A stretch of DNA of 64,000 nucleotides from contig CP089455.1 in NCBI GenBank assembly GCA_026636295.1, positions 496,001 through 560,000 on the forward strand, in the 5' to 3' direction. The notes under the pieces were generated by a model. That model was not told where the DNA came from. It worked only from the letters and a program-made list of their open reading frames with translations, and did no database searches. The first letter of the stretch is position 1; each line of letters begins with the position of its first letter. Positions 20,419-31,077 of the stretch are shown here, piece by piece. Source of the stretch: Medakamo hakoo (Eukaryota > Chlorophyta > Trebouxiophyceae > Coccomyxaceae). Both the position numbers and the translations under genes were made by a program.

Positions 20419-22832
20419 ATGGACGCCCACCGCGCCCTGCTGGCCGCAGCGGAAGCCGCGGCCGCGGACCCGGCGCCCAACGGTGCCTTGGCCGCTGCTG
20501 TGGCGTCCGCCCGGGCAGCCGTGGCGGGCACTGCCGATGCGACGGCCCTGGACGACGCGCTGCGCCGGTCGCGCTGGTTCGATGGCGCAAGCGCGACGGC
20601 GGGCGGAGGCGAGGATGGAAAGCCGCCGCCGCCTGGGCCTGCCTTTGACCCGCGCGCCCTGGTGTGTGCGCTCAAAGCACAGCAGCTGTCTGACCTGGAG
20701 CACCTGGGTGAAGGGACGTACGCGACGTGCTACAAGGTGAGGCGGACGGAGGGGCGAGCGAGCCGCGCCAGTGTGTTTTGTCTGACCGCATTGAAGTCGG
20801 GAGACACAACGCGACGCCCAGCCTCGGCTGGCCGCACCGCCGCCGCCGCTACCCATGAAAAAGGCTGGCGGAGGCACCCAGCTTGTGTTGGGCGGGCGGC
20901 GGGGGCCGCGGCGGCGTCAGCACCCCCGCACGTTGGATGTTTTTCGCCCTCGGGGGCGGGCCGAACAAGACGCTTCGCCCGCTAGCTTGATGGCAGGGCC
21001 GTGCGTTCGGCGCCGTGCGGAGGGACCTTGCGCGCGCGCGCCCGGCATGCCGTCTCCCTCAGACGATGGGCGGACGCTCGGAGCACGCACCACCATAAGA
21101 ATCGGGGCGGCGGCCGGCCTGCATGCCGCCCATCGCCGCGCCAGATCATTTTCTCGGAGGGTAAAAAAGTGTGGCCGCCCGCCCGTCCGGCCGAAAAAGG
21201 GGAGCCGTCGCGCGAAGTGTCCTCACCCTCACGCGCCACACACCTCGCCCCCCACCCACCCACACCAGGCCCGCGACCGCCTGACGGGTGAAGTCATCAC
21301 CCTGAAACGCCTCCGCGCCTCGTCCTCGTCCACGCCCGAAGACTCGTCGTCCGACGCGTCCACGGGCGGCGTGCCGGCGGCGGCCATTCGAGAGGTCTCG
21401 CTGCTGGGCCGGCTGCGCCACCCCAACATTGTGCAGTGCGTTTTGGCTTTTGTGATGGGGATCGCGCTGCTTGCCGACTTTCAGTCACGGGCTGCCAAGC
21501 CGCGTGCGCGCGGCTTGGAGGGGAGTGCGAGAGGCTCTGGCGGCCTGTCCCCGGGCGCGCGGCCCGCACTGTGCCTCTCGAAAAAAAAAAGCCACTGCGC
21601 GCCCCTCCCTGCTCTCTCACACCCCGCCCCCCTCTCTCTCTCTCTCCATGACACAACACAGGCTCCGCGACGTCCTCTGGGACGGCGTCCGCGTCTTCTT
21701 GGTCATGGAGTACGCCGACGCCGACCTCGCGACCGTCCTGGCGGCCGTCCCTCCCAAGCCCGACGGCTCCCGGGCCGGCCTGCCGCCACACACGGTGAAG
21801 CGCTACGCGTGGCAGCTGCTGTCCGCCGTCGCGCACGCCCACGCGCACCGCGTCCTGCACCGCGACCTCAAGCCGTCCAACGTGCTGGTCATGGGCGGCA
21901 AGAAGGCCGGCCGGGTCAAGGTCGGGGACTGGGGCCTCGCCCGCTCGTACGGCCCGCCGTCGGCGTGGCGGGCCTACACGCCCGGCGTCGTCACGCTCTG
22001 GTACCGGGCGCCGGAGATCCTGCTGGGCGCGCAGCACTACTCCACGCCCGTCGACGTGTGGGCGGCCGGGTGCGTCCTGGCCGAAATGGCGGGCGGGGCG
22101 CCCCTGTTCCCCGGCGGGTCCGAGGTCGGGACGCTGCTCGCGATCTTCCGCGTCCTGGGCACGCCGGGCGGGTCGGCGGCCGGCGCGCCCGCCTGGCGGG
22201 GGGTGTCGTCCCTGCCCCACTGGAACGCGGCGGCATTCCCGGACTGGGGTCCCGCGGACGGCAGCCCGTCCGCGGCCCTGGCGGCCGCCGTCCCGGACCT
22301 CGGCCCTGACGGCGCCGACCTGCTCGCCCGCATGCTGGCCCTGGACCCGGCCGACCGCATTTCCGCGCGCGCGGCGCTCGCCCACCCTTTCTTCGACGGC
22401 GTGCGGCCGCGCGGAGGAGGGGGAGGGGGGGCCGGCGGGGACGCGCCGGCCGGAGCCGTCTCTCCATCCGCGACGGCCGCGGCAACAGCTGCCGCGGCGG
22501 TCGCGGCCGCCGTCGCGGCCGTGCCCACGCCTGACGCGCACGGCCCGCCCCGCCCGCCCACCCACACCCCGCCGTCCGCGCCACCCCCGTCCCAGTGCCG
22601 GCGCCGCACCACCCCTGAAGACGCGGCCCGGCACGCCGCCGCGGTGGAGGCTGCGACCGCCGCGGTTGCGGCGGCTGGGTTGGGCGAGGCCGGCGACCGG
22701 CGCCCTTCCCGGCGCTTGCGGGGTGACGCGGCGCCCGCGTCGTCGCCCGCTGTGGACGGGCCGGCCTGGCCCGGGCGGGCGGGTGCGGCTGCTGGCGTGG
22801 CTGCGGCTGCTGCGCGTGCGGGAACGGCGTGA
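20419..22832 (+). CDS. Cyclin-dependent kinase, divergent
   Basis: Predicted exons are 20419-20736, 21269-21435 and 21662-22832, giving 551 residues. The kinase domain spans about residues 94 to 390: glycine loop [13 protein letters not shown], catalytic Lys in VITLKRL, cyclin-binding helix [33 protein letters not shown], activation segment with [18 protein letters not shown], then [19 protein letters not shown] and [22 protein letters not shown]. The last three resemble the plant CDKA/CDKB group. Instead of PSTAIRE or PPTALRE the helix has PAAAIRE, and the DFG position reads DWG. A 90-residue N-terminal extension and a 160-residue Ala/Pro-rich C-terminal extension are unusual. The splice at Q in NIVQ|LRDV restores the family pattern. 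Confidence 0.88.
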
Positions 22833-23518
22833 TGAGCGCGCGACTCCCCACAACCCGACACGCCAAGCACCCGCCCCGCGCCCGGTGGGCGCCCGCTGCC
22901 CCCGGGGGGGGGGTCCGCCCGTCCACGCCTCCCTCCACGCTCTTGCACATTCTTTTTGTTTTACTTGTTTTCGGCCCGTTTCTTCTTCGCAATCCAGTTG
23001 TCCGCCCCGCTCTCGTATCTGCCGGTGCATCATTTTCTATCGTCGGTCCCGTGTTTTTCCTTTCGTTTTCTTTTCCTTTTCACAGTTTTTCATCCCTCCC
23101 AGAGACTAGCCCCCCCCCCAGAGGCGCAGTGTTGCCCGCTGCCTCTCTTTGTTTTCATAGGTCCCTTTTCTCCGTGTGTGGTCCCCCTCCCTGTCCTGTG
23201 TGTGTGCGTGCGCGCGCGCGCGCGTGTGTGTGCAGCCCGGTTTGCGCGCGCGCCCTCTGTTCGGTTTGTGCGTCCATCCATCCATCCATCCATCCCATTC
23301 CATTCCATCTTGACTGCCTTCCCCCTCCATCCATCATTCATCCGGTCCGGTTTTTTTCACGTCCATCCATCCACTCGCCCCATTTCCGCCCTGTGTGTGC
23401 TCTCCTCATCATCAATCCGGTGTACAATCCCCCACCTCGGTGATTCTGTCGTCTTGTTGTAGGAAAAAAAATGCGAGGTTTTCAAGCTTTCTTTGTCAGC
23501 TGCCGCCGCCACCTCCCC
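22833..23518. other. Tail-to-tail intergenic region, 686 bases
   Basis: The longest gap in the window, between the CDK and ankyrin-BTB stops. Its GC is clearly lower and it is pyrimidine-rich, with many T runs, a CG/TG alternating tract at about 23206-23232, a TCCA repeat at 23272-23295 and a small GCGCCC...GGGCGC hairpin near 22883. No gene seen. Confidence 0.65.
23272..23295. repeat. (TCCA)n microsatellite
   Basis: About six TCCA units in the gap downstream of the CDK gene. Confidence 0.9.
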
Positions 23519-25450
23519 CTACCCCATCAACCCTGCGTCCACCGCCGCCGCCCCCAGCGCGGCCAGCCGCGCATCAAACCCGGCCGCGACTGCATCGCGT
23601 CGGCTGCCACCCCCGCCGCGCGCCGTCTCCAAGTACGCCTCCCTCAAATCAGCTAAAAGCTCGCCTTCCGCCGCGATCTCTGGCGTGGGGTGGGCCGAGG
23701 CTTCACCCCGCGCCGCGGCCGCGGCCAGGGCCGCCGCCGCCGCCGCGTGCGCGGCGGGCGACCAGGTCGACGGAGCCGCAGCCGCGACAAAGGCGGCCAG
23801 TGTGGCTGTGTCGCCCGCGCAAGACGAAGACGGGTGGGTGGGCGAGCCTGGCGTGGTGGTGGCGGCGCGGGTGGCCGCCGCGGCCGCGGCCGCGACGCCG
23901 GCCGCCGCCCGGTCGAAGCGTTCGGCGAGGCGGACGAGGGCGGCTGCGCGGAGGGCGGCCGCTCCCCGGGCGTCCGCGACGAGGGCGGCCGCGCCCAGCT
24001 CGCGCAGGCTGGGCGGGTGGGCGTCCCAGCCGCGCACGACGCCGTCGGCGACGGCCGAGGCAAAGGGCGGGCCCGCGAGCGCCAGGCCCCCCGCTTCCAG
24101 CAGGGCCTCGATGCCCGCTGCGTCGGGCGCGGGCGAGCCCGGCGGACCAAACGGAGCGAGGAGCGCCGCGGTGTAGGCCTGTTCCAGGACGGCGGCCAGG
24201 CCGGGCGCGGCCAGGGACGTCCGCACCGCGCGCAGGCGGCCGGGCGGCGTCGGGGTCGAGGCCGGCGGGCGCGGCGCGCCGCCTTCCCCACCACCACCAC
24301 CCATCCAGTCCGGCGCCAAAGCCGCGCGGAAGTACGGCGACCGGGCGGCCAGGATGGCGGCGTGCGCCCTGAAAAAAGGGCGGGCGGCGCCTGTTTCTTG
24401 GCCGCCACGCCGCGGCAGCAGCAGCACGTCCGCCGCGTCGTCGGCCTGCCCGTCGACGCCCTCCTTCGCCAACGCCGCCGACCGCGCGGACAGGGCACCC
24501 AGGTCCGCCGCCAGCCGGGCCTCTCGGGGCAGGGCGGCCGGGTGGATGACAAAGCGGCGGGCGAGGGAGAAGCGCGCCGAGGCGCTGCCGGCGGCGGCAG
24601 CCCCCCCCCGCTTCAACCGGCGGAAATGGGCTTGGGTGGCGCGTTCCCGCCGGACGGCGGTCGCCAGGGCGTGCAGTCCGGCGGCTGCAGCAGCCGCCTG
24701 CAGCGCCCGCGCCGCCGGCGCCGGACAGTCCACGCGGTCCGTCGCCAGAAAGGACACCAACGCCCTCAGGGCCGGCCCGGGCAGGCGGCCGCGCCCGCCG
24801 TGCAGGGCCACGGTCGCGCCGGGCCCCCAGGACGGCCGGGCTGTCAGCCGGTCCCGCAGCCCGGGCGCCCGCCACAGCAGCGCCCGGTGCGTGGGGATGG
24901 CCGTGCCGTCCGGGAGGGTGAGGGTGATGTCCGGGCGGGCGGCCGGGCCCGCGCCCCTGGGCGCCGACAGGCCAGAGAGCCAGCCGCCGTCCGCGACGGG
25001 GGCCAGCTCGCGCAGCTCCGCCGCGAGCGGGCCGAGTGGGGGTGGGCGGGCCGCAGCCGCGGCCAGCGCGGCTTTGATGTCTTGGCGCAGGGCCGCGTAC
25101 ACGACGCGCTCGCCGTCGAAGCAGCCCTCATCCGCGACCGCGCCCGCGGCGAGCAGCGCCTCGGTCGCGGGGAGGTGGCCGCACAGGGCCGCGTAATACA
25201 GCGGCGTCGCCGACCAGACGTCCCGCCCATTCACGGCTTCCGGGTCGGCCGCCACGAGTTGCGTGATGCGCGCCACGTCCCCGAGCCGGGCGGCGTGGAA
25301 GAGGTCGCTCCCGCCGCCCGCCGCGCGCGGGCGGACGTCCGCGTAATGGTCTTCTCCGTCGTCGTCGTCGGACGAGGGATCTTCGCCCCAGACGCCCTGC
25401 TCGGCGCGCAAAAAGGCGCGGAAGGCGTACTCGCCGCCGTCGTCTTCCAT
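23519..25450 (-). CDS. Ankyrin repeat and BTB domain protein (ABTB1-like)
   Basis: A single exon of 643 residues from the ATG at 25450 to a TAG at 23519. The N-terminal part after an acidic stretch reads DLFHAARLGDVARITQLVAA, then ATPLYYAALCGHLPATEALL, then CFDGERVVYAAL, which is the two-repeat ankyrin start of ABTB1/BPOZ proteins. Two BTB modules follow: one with DITLTLPDGTAIPTHRALLW (about 180-270) and a second with FFRAHAAILAARSPYFRAAL (about 400-500). ABTB1-type proteins are adaptors for CUL3 ubiquitin ligases or bind eEF1A. The length is longer than the human 478 residues because of Ala/Gly-rich linkers. It is divergent from the uS15 gene with 318 bases between starts, including a 15-base T run. 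Confidence 0.85.
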   Translation of the reverse strand: MEDDGGEYAFRAFLRAEQGVWGEDPSSDDDDGEDHYADVRPRAAGGGSDLFHAARLGDVARITQLVAADPEAVNGRDVWSATPLYYAALCGHLPATEALLAAGAVADEGCFDGERVVYAALRQDIKAALAAAAARPPPLGPLAAELRELAPVADGGWLSGLSAPRGAGPAARPDITLTLPDGTAIPTHRALLWRAPGLRDRLTARPSWGPGATVALHGGRGRLPGPALRALVSFLATDRVDCPAPAARALQAAAAAAGLHALATAVRRERATQAHFRRLKRGGAAAAGSASARFSLARRFVIHPAALPREARLAADLGALSARSAALAKEGVDGQADDAADVLLLPRRGGQETGAARPFFRAHAAILAARSPYFRAALAPDWMGGGGGEGGAPRPPASTPTPPGRLRAVRTSLAAPGLAAVLEQAYTAALLAPFGPPGSPAPDAAGIEALLEAGGLALAGPPFASAVADGVVRGWDAHPPSLRELGAAALVADARGAAALRAAALVRLAERFDRAAAGVAAAAAAATRAATTTPGSPTHPSSSCAGDTATLAAFVAAAAPSTWSPAAHAAAAAALAAAAARGEASAHPTPEIAAEGELLADLREAYLETARGGGGSRRDAVAAGFDARLAALGAAAVDAGLMG

Positions 25451-25768
25451 GTCGAGGGGGTGGTCGAGTTTTTTTTTTTTTTTTTGCTCTCCTGCGTGCG
25501 CCGCGCGCGCCTGGGGCGGGTGTGAAGGTGTGGCCTCAGGGCAGCGCCGCCGCCCAGCCTCTTCCTCTTCTGAAAGAGCAGCAGGACGGCCGTGTTTCTC
25601 CTGAGAGACGTGCGTGACCGATTGGCGCGCCAGGCCTGACGGCCAGGGCGCAGGGCGCAAACGAATGCCTCTGCCCTGTGAGAAAACACTCGTCTGAGGC
25701 CCGGCACTCCCCCTCACTCTTCCTTTTTCTAGTGTGCGGACACACTCCCCCTCCGCGCGCTCTCCAGC
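25451..25768. promoter_or_regulatory. Divergent promoter region, ABTB1-like gene and uS15
   Basis: A 318-base gap between outward-facing starts with a T run at about 25470-25484. No known motif recognised. Confidence 0.6.
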
Positions 25769-26904
25769 ATGGCTCTGTCCTTTGCCGCGTCTGGTGAGTG
25801 GTGTCTGGAGCTTGAGCTGTGTCCAGACGGGTTGGAAGGGCGTGCCGTTGCTCCTCCCGCCCGCCCTGCGCGCGGGGGGGAGGCGGAGGCAAGCCCTGGC
25901 CAGGGCCGTGTGGCCGCCGGCCCCGACGTCGGGCAGCCTAGCCGTCACAGCGCCGGAGGCCTGCGGCCCTCACCTGCGCGAAAGGCGCACACCCATAGAC
26001 GCACAGCCGTCTGTTCATGCCTGTGGGACAGCGCAGACGGTCGACAACCCCCACTCCACCCCACCGCGGCGCCGCGACTGGCGTCCGCCCGCCGCCGGCC
26101 ACAAAAAAAGACTCCCCTGACACGCATGTGTGCACTCACCGCCCGCCCCAACCCCTTCTCCCTCCATCCACTACCAGTGCGCGGCACGGCCGTCGCGGCC
26201 CGCCCGTCTACGGCGACGGCGGCTGCCCGGCCCGCGGCCGCGGTGCGCGCCGTCACGGTCGAGTGCGTTTTTGTTTGTTGCGTCGGCGTCGGGGGAGAAT
26301 CGGACGCGCCTGCTTTTTGGCCCGCCGGGCGGCAGACGCACCATCATTCCCGCACGTTTCCCACGTCTAGATCGTGGTTTGGGGCCGGCTCATGTGACTG
26401 AACATGAGAAGACGCGCAACAAGCGCTCGACGCGAGCGTCACGTCGGTGCAAAGGCAGCCCGTGCCTGAGCCGCCGCGCCGCAGCCTAGCCACTCCCTCT
26501 CACACGACGCGCCCCCCCATCCCTCCCACACCACCCCCCACCGACGCAGAGCCCGCTTCCGCGGCGTCGGCACGGACCTGTCCAAGGTCCCCCAGTTTGC
26601 CCGCCACGCCAACGACTGCGGGTCCACCGAAGTCCAGATCGCCCGCCTGTCTGCGCGCGTGACCCAGCTGACGGCCCACCTCCAGGCCCACCGCAAGGAC
26701 TTTGCCGCGACGCGCGGGCTGATGCTCGTCCTGGGCCAGCGCCGCCGCCTGCTGCGCTACCTGTTCAAGCAGGACCGGGCCGCGTACGACCGCGTCATCG
26801 CCGGGCTGGGCATCCGGGCGGTGAAGGTGCAGGCGTCCCGGGGCGTGATGGTCAAGCTGGGCGGCGGCGGCGGCGGCGCGGCTGCCGAAGCCGCGGCGGA
26901 GTGA
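25769..26904 (+). CDS. Organellar (bacterial-type) ribosomal protein uS15
   Basis: Predicted exons are 25769-25793, 26178-26262 and 26550-26904, giving 154 residues. uS15 is a primary binder of small-subunit rRNA. The mature part, STEVQIARLSARVTQLTAHL, RKDFAATRGLMLVLGQRRRL and YLFKQDRAAYDRVIAGLGIR, is the bacterial S15 pattern (SVEVQIALLTERINHLTEHL...[23 protein letters not shown]). The spliced N-terminus MALSFAASVRGTAVAARPST is rich in Ala, Ser and Arg and looks like a plastid or mitochondrial targeting peptide. Which organelle it serves cannot be told here; in many green algae rps15 is plastid-encoded. Exons 1 and 2 are predicted from phase alone and are less certain. The stop is 120 bases from the DUF92 gene stop on the other strand. 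Confidence 0.85.
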
Positions 26905-27024
26905 GAGGGGAGGCAGGGGAGGGAGAGAGAACTCTTTTTCGTGTGGTGTCAAAAAAATGAGAGCTGGTGATTGTTTTTTTAAGTGTCTGGCTTGTCTCGG
27001 AAAGCACAGACTTGCACACCACCA

Positions 27025-28299
27025 TCACACCAGGCGCCCGCCCAACCAGACCGCCCCGACGACCGCCACCACGCAGCTGGACACCGCGTTCACGCCGGCG
27101 TTGGACAGCACGGGCAGCCCCGCAATCCGGACGACCGTCGGCCCCGGCCTGCTCGTGACCTTGTCCGCCGCCCCGGTCCGGTCCACGCCCGAGAACTGGA
27201 GCGTCGCGCCCAGGACGGAGTCTAGCAGGGAGCCGCCCAGGCCCAGGGCCGCGCCGCCGCCAAAGGCGACGGCGGCGAGCGACCGGGCCGCGTGCGTGGC
27301 GGCGGCCCGCCCTCCACTCGCGCCCGCGGCGAGGACGCCGCCACCCCAGAAACACAGCGCGGCGGTGAGGCCGCCCAGCACAGCGCCCGCCAGCCCGGCC
27401 AGCGTCACGCCGCCATTCGTGCCCCGCCGCACTTTGCGCCCGCTGGTGATGAGGCGCGGCGTGGCATCCGACAGCGCCCCCAGCTCCGACGAAAACGTGT
27501 CGCCCGCACAGCAGGCCACGTAGCCGAACGCGGCGGCGACGGCGGCTCCCGCGCCAGCGGGGACGCCGGGCGTGCCAGGCAAGAAATCGGCGGACGGCGG
27601 TCCGCCCGCCGCGGCGACCAGGGCCGCCGCGGCCACGCCCAACGCCGCCGGCACGGCCGCGGCCGCGCCCACCTGCCAGCCATCGCGCTGCCCGCCCGGC
27701 TTGTGGTCCGCGTCCGCCGCGGCCTTGCGGTCTTCGCCCAGGCGGGTGACGGCGGTGCCCGCGACGTAAAAGCCCAGGACCAGGGCGCCGATCCGGAAGG
27801 ACGAGCCGAGGGCGGCGCCGCCCAGCAGCGCAGCGGCGGTCGCGCCGCTGGCCGACAGCGACCGGGACCGCAGACCGCGCGCGCCCGCCGCCGCTGCGAC
27901 GGCCAGGCCCGCCGCCGACCGCGCCGCCAGGCCTGCTGGTTGACAGGCCAGGACGCCGGCGCCGATGGCGAGGGCGCGGAGCAGGCGGGCGAGGGCGAGG
28001 GCCGCGGGCGGCCAGGCCCGCCGGACGCGGGCAGAGGGGAGCGACGGGATTTTGTCCAACCCAGCTTCGGCGGCAGCGGCGGCGGCGGAGGCGGCGGCCA
28101 AGGCCGCTGCCAGGGCAGGCGGGTCGCCGGCCGGGCGTGGGGTGACCGGGTCGCCGGGCGGCAGGTTGATGCTGGCGGGCGGGTCGTCGCTCCCAGCCGC
28201 GGCGACCGGGCGACGGCCGGCGGAGCGGCGAATCGGGCGCGCGAGCCTCCACGCCGGGGCCGGCGCGGTCAGCCGTGCGCTGGGCCAGGTGCACTGCAT
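27025..28299 (-). CDS. DUF92/TMEM19 membrane protein, VTE6-like
   Basis: A single exon of 424 residues from the ATG at 28299; an in-frame ATG at 28437 would add 46. DUF92 proteins have several transmembrane helices, and the plant member VTE6 is a chloroplast phytyl-phosphate kinase that recycles phytol from chlorophyll into tocopherol. The conserved parts are SLSASGATAAALLGGAALG, TRLGEDRKAAADADHKPGGQRD, GDTFSSELGALSDATPRLIT, KVRRGTNGGVTLAGLAGAVLGG, GSLLDSVLGATLQFSG and VLSNAGVNAVSS. The N-terminus MQCTWPSARLTAPAPAWRLA fits a transit peptide. VTE6 is my preferred reading because of that leader and the photosynthetic host; a generic TMEM19 protein is the alternative. Confidence 0.85.
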   Translation of the reverse strand: MQCTWPSARLTAPAPAWRLARPIRRSAGRRPVAAAGSDDPPASINLPPGDPVTPRPAGDPPALAAALAAASAAAAAAEAGLDKIPSLPSARVRRAWPPAALALARLLRALAIGAGVLACQPAGLAARSAAGLAVAAAAGARGLRSRSLSASGATAAALLGGAALGSSFRIGALVLGFYVAGTAVTRLGEDRKAAADADHKPGGQRDGWQVGAAAAVPAALGVAAAALVAAAGGPPSADFLPGTPGVPAGAGAAVAAAFGYVACCAGDTFSSELGALSDATPRLITSGRKVRRGTNGGVTLAGLAGAVLGGLTAALCFWGGGVLAAGASGGRAAATHAARSLAAVAFGGGAALGLGGSLLDSVLGATLQFSGVDRTGAADKVTSRPGPTVVRIAGLPVLSNAGVNAVSSCVVAVVGAVWLGGRLV

Positions 28300-28727
28300 T
28301 GAATGCGGCCCGGACAGATCCAAAGTGAGGTCAGGGGTCGGCCGGATCCCTCTTTGCGGCGGCGTTCTTTGTTTTTGGCCTTTTTCTCGCCCGCGCGCGC
28401 TTGATAAGAGCAGAGTGCTTGCCGCAGCCCTCCCCATCCATCAAACCACCATTTCCATTCCCGTTCCCGGGAGGACGGACGACTCTAACACGCCTCTTCC
28501 TCTCTCATTCCCCCACACGCCACGCACACGCGCACATTGCGCTCGCAGTCGCAGTGGCTTGCGTGCGTATGGCCCGCCAAACTCTCCCCAACGAAAGACG
28601 CGCCCTCTCGCCTGCACTCTCCACCCCCGCCCGATCGACCATACACTCACCTCACCTCACCTCGGTCGCTGGGGGGCGGCCCAGCGCCGCTCCCGCTCGC
28701 CGGCCCGCCCGCTCCCGCTCGCCGCCT
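28300..28727. other. Intergenic region between DUF92 and mTERF genes, 428 bases
   Basis: Both neighbours are on the minus strand, so this holds the promoter of the DUF92 gene and the 3' region of the mTERF gene. A short CTCAC repeat occurs near 28648-28663. No gene seen. Confidence 0.6.
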
Positions 28728-29834
28728 TCAGGCCGCCTTCGCCGCCTTGGCCGCCGTGTACTTGCCCGCGTTCTTGCGCGCCCACCCTTCCACGGGCGGC
28801 GGGACGCCGTGGCTCTGCGCCCACGCCTCGTCCGTCCCGTCCAGCAGGGGGCGCAGGTTCGTGGGCAGCGGCCCCTTCCGCGCCGCCGCCGTGTCGAGGC
28901 GCGGGCCAATGCACTTGGCCAGGGACCGTTCAAAGAGGTTGGGCGCGTCACTCGCAATGGCCGACCGCGGGCGCCTGACGGCCTTCTCCCAGTACGCGAC
29001 CTTGGCCATGTTGGACTCGGACGTCACGGCCCGCCGGAAGAGGGATGGGGACGCGGACAGCAGGGCGCGCACGCCCGCCGGGTCGACGCCCCAGTCGGCC
29101 AGCACCTTGACGTTTTTCTTGGCCGTCTCCAGCGGGTTGTGGAAAATGGTCGGGTGGCCGACGAGGAGGTCGACGAGCTCCCTGGACCCGCGGCTGAAGC
29201 CCAGGGATTCCAGCCAGGCCACGGTTGGCTTCAGGTCGTTGCCCAGGCCGATGACCAGGACGTCGGGGGAGCGGGAGACCATGCGCCGCAGGCCGGCGGG
29301 CGGGATGCCGAGGTCTTGCGTGAAAAACGCGGCTTTGGGCGCGAGCGTCTTGTCGACGTCGTACGTCAGGACCTGGGGCCGGGCCAGGGCAAGCCGCTTG
29401 ATCGTCGACGACCGCAGGCCCAGACCGCCGGGTTCGGGCGCCTTTAAAAAGGCGACGGTGCGGCCCAGGCCCGTGTCCAGCGCGGCGTTGAGGACGCGGG
29501 GCACGGCCTTCAGGACGGCGCCCAGGGCGGCGCCGTCCCCGCCGACGACGTCCTTCAACAGCAGCCCGACTTTGGGCTTGATGACACCTTCCAGGCCGTG
29601 GGCCAGGCAGTCGGCGTGTTCGGCTTGGAGGGACGACACAATCGCCGGCGGCACGCCGACGGACGACAGATACGACGCCGTCGCGGCGGCGGAGGGCGGG
29701 CTGGAGGCGGGAGGGGGAGGCGACCGCCGGGCCGGGCGGGACGGGGCGGCCGCAGCGAAGCCGCGGGCGGGCGGTGGAGGAGGGAGGAGGGCGGACGACG
29801 GCGGAGCGGACCTGTGTGGACGGAGAGGGGGGGG

Positions 29835-29869
<35 letters not shown>

Positions 29870-30211
29870 CGTGAGGGTCGGTCGAGCTGGCGGGGGCCGC
29901 GCGGACGCGCACGCGTTCGCCCGCGACTTCCAGGCCCGACCCTCGGCTTGTGCCGGCGCTCCAACACCCCCAGCAGTCGTCTCCGAGATGTTCGCCGCCC
30001 ATCGGACACGCCAAGGCTGGGCCTTGACCGACCGTGCGGTGCGGGCGGACAGGGCGGGAGCAAAACCTGGCATTCGTTTCGACTCTCGCACTTTCGTGTC
30101 CATCCCCACCAGAACTCACCGTGCCACCGCCGCCGCCGCGGTCCGGCCGGCGCTCAAACCCGTCTGGGGACCGCCCTGCTGGACCAGGCGGGCGGCGAGG
30201 AGACGCATCAT
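28728..30211 (-). CDS. mTERF-family organellar protein
   Basis: Predicted minus-strand exons 30120-30211 and 28728-29811 give 391 residues. mTERF proteins bind organellar nucleic acids through stacked three-helix repeats and act in transcription, splicing or ribosome assembly. The repeats show the typical proline-leucine pattern, for example IKRLALARPQVLTYDVDKTL, LRRMVSRSPDVLVIGLGNDL, LVDLLVGHPTIFHNPLETAK and VRALLSASPSLFRRAV, at roughly residues 130 to 330. Exon 1, MMRLLAARLVQQGGPQTGLS, supplies a targeting peptide, chosen because it has a good GTGAGT donor in the right phase; the acceptor follows a long CT tract. The start is head-to-head with the small membrane-protein gene. Confidence 0.86.
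29838..29867. repeat. (GA)n tract forming the mTERF intron polypyrimidine run
   Basis: About fifteen GA units, read as CT on the gene strand, immediately before the predicted mTERF acceptor; it acts as an extreme polypyrimidine tract. Confidence 0.85.
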
Positions 30212-30376
30212 GTATTGAGGTCTTGGGACTTTGTTTTCCGGCGGGAGGTGCGAAGCAGGAGTGATGGCAAAGCGATGCTCTCTGCGCGCACTCTGCTTTT
30301 TTTTCTTCGGGTTTTCCGGTACCTACCGCGGGGCGCGCCTGTCACCGTCACAGCCCCGGGCGTGGCCTCATCGCGC

Positions 30377-30906
30377 ATGCTGCCCGAAGACGATGGCGAC
30401 CCCGCGCCACACCAGCCAAGCTCGTTGCCTTCTTCTTCTTCTTCTTCGTGGACAGTGACTCCCGCGTCTGCGACACTCGCCGCCGCCGCAACGCTCGCGG
30501 CCGGCGCCCTCGCAGGCGGCGCCGCGCACTGGGCGTCCACGGCCAAGGCCCTGAAGGAGGAGGGCGTGGACTTGCGAGCGCGGACACGAGCGATGCCGAT
30601 GGCGGTGCGTTTTTTCGTTCCGGGGCCAAAAAAACCTGGCCAGCTCGGCACGCGACCGACACTCCCTCCCTCACTCCCCACCCCGTCCAAACACAGGCCA
30701 AGGCCCTGGCCCTGGCCACGCTCGCCGTCGGCGGCGGCGGCGCCTTGGCTCTAACCCTGGCCCAGCTCACAGGCCTGGCCGACGTGGCCGGCGACGCGTC
30801 CGCTGTCCTCTCGCCAGGCGAAGCGGCTGCAGCAGCGGAGCAGGTGCGGGCGGGGATTCGAGCCGCGGCAAGGAAGCGGATGTTTGGGGATGGGGACGAG
30901 GGTTGA
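30377..30906 (+). CDS. Small membrane protein, TMEM242-like
   Basis: Predicted exons 30377-30604 and 30697-30906, phase 0, give 145 residues. Two hydrophobic segments are visible, SATLAAAATLAAGALAGGAA and KALALATLAVGGGGALALTL, separated by a charged loop with EEGVDLRARTRAMPMA. The layout and the phrase RAMPMAAKALALATL resemble TMEM242, a small mitochondrial protein linked to assembly of respiratory chain and ATP synthase complexes, but the identity is too weak to be sure. An in-frame ATG at 30275 would add MLSARTLLFFLRVFRYLPRG, which would suit a mitochondrial presequence; I kept the internal start as the conservative choice. The mTERF gene starts 165 bases away in the other direction. Confidence 0.5.
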
Positions 30907-31077
30907 GGAGCGGTTGTAGAGACACTGTTAGCACATGAAAACTTGTTTCAGTTTTTTCGTGTGGCGCGGGCGGGCCGAAAGCAGGCGGGGGCGGGTGGAG
31001 CTGGAGAGTGTGGAGGGTCTGTTTTTTTGGGCGCCAGACCCTCGTTCTCCCTCTCCGCCAACAAGTCCTCGTCTCGA

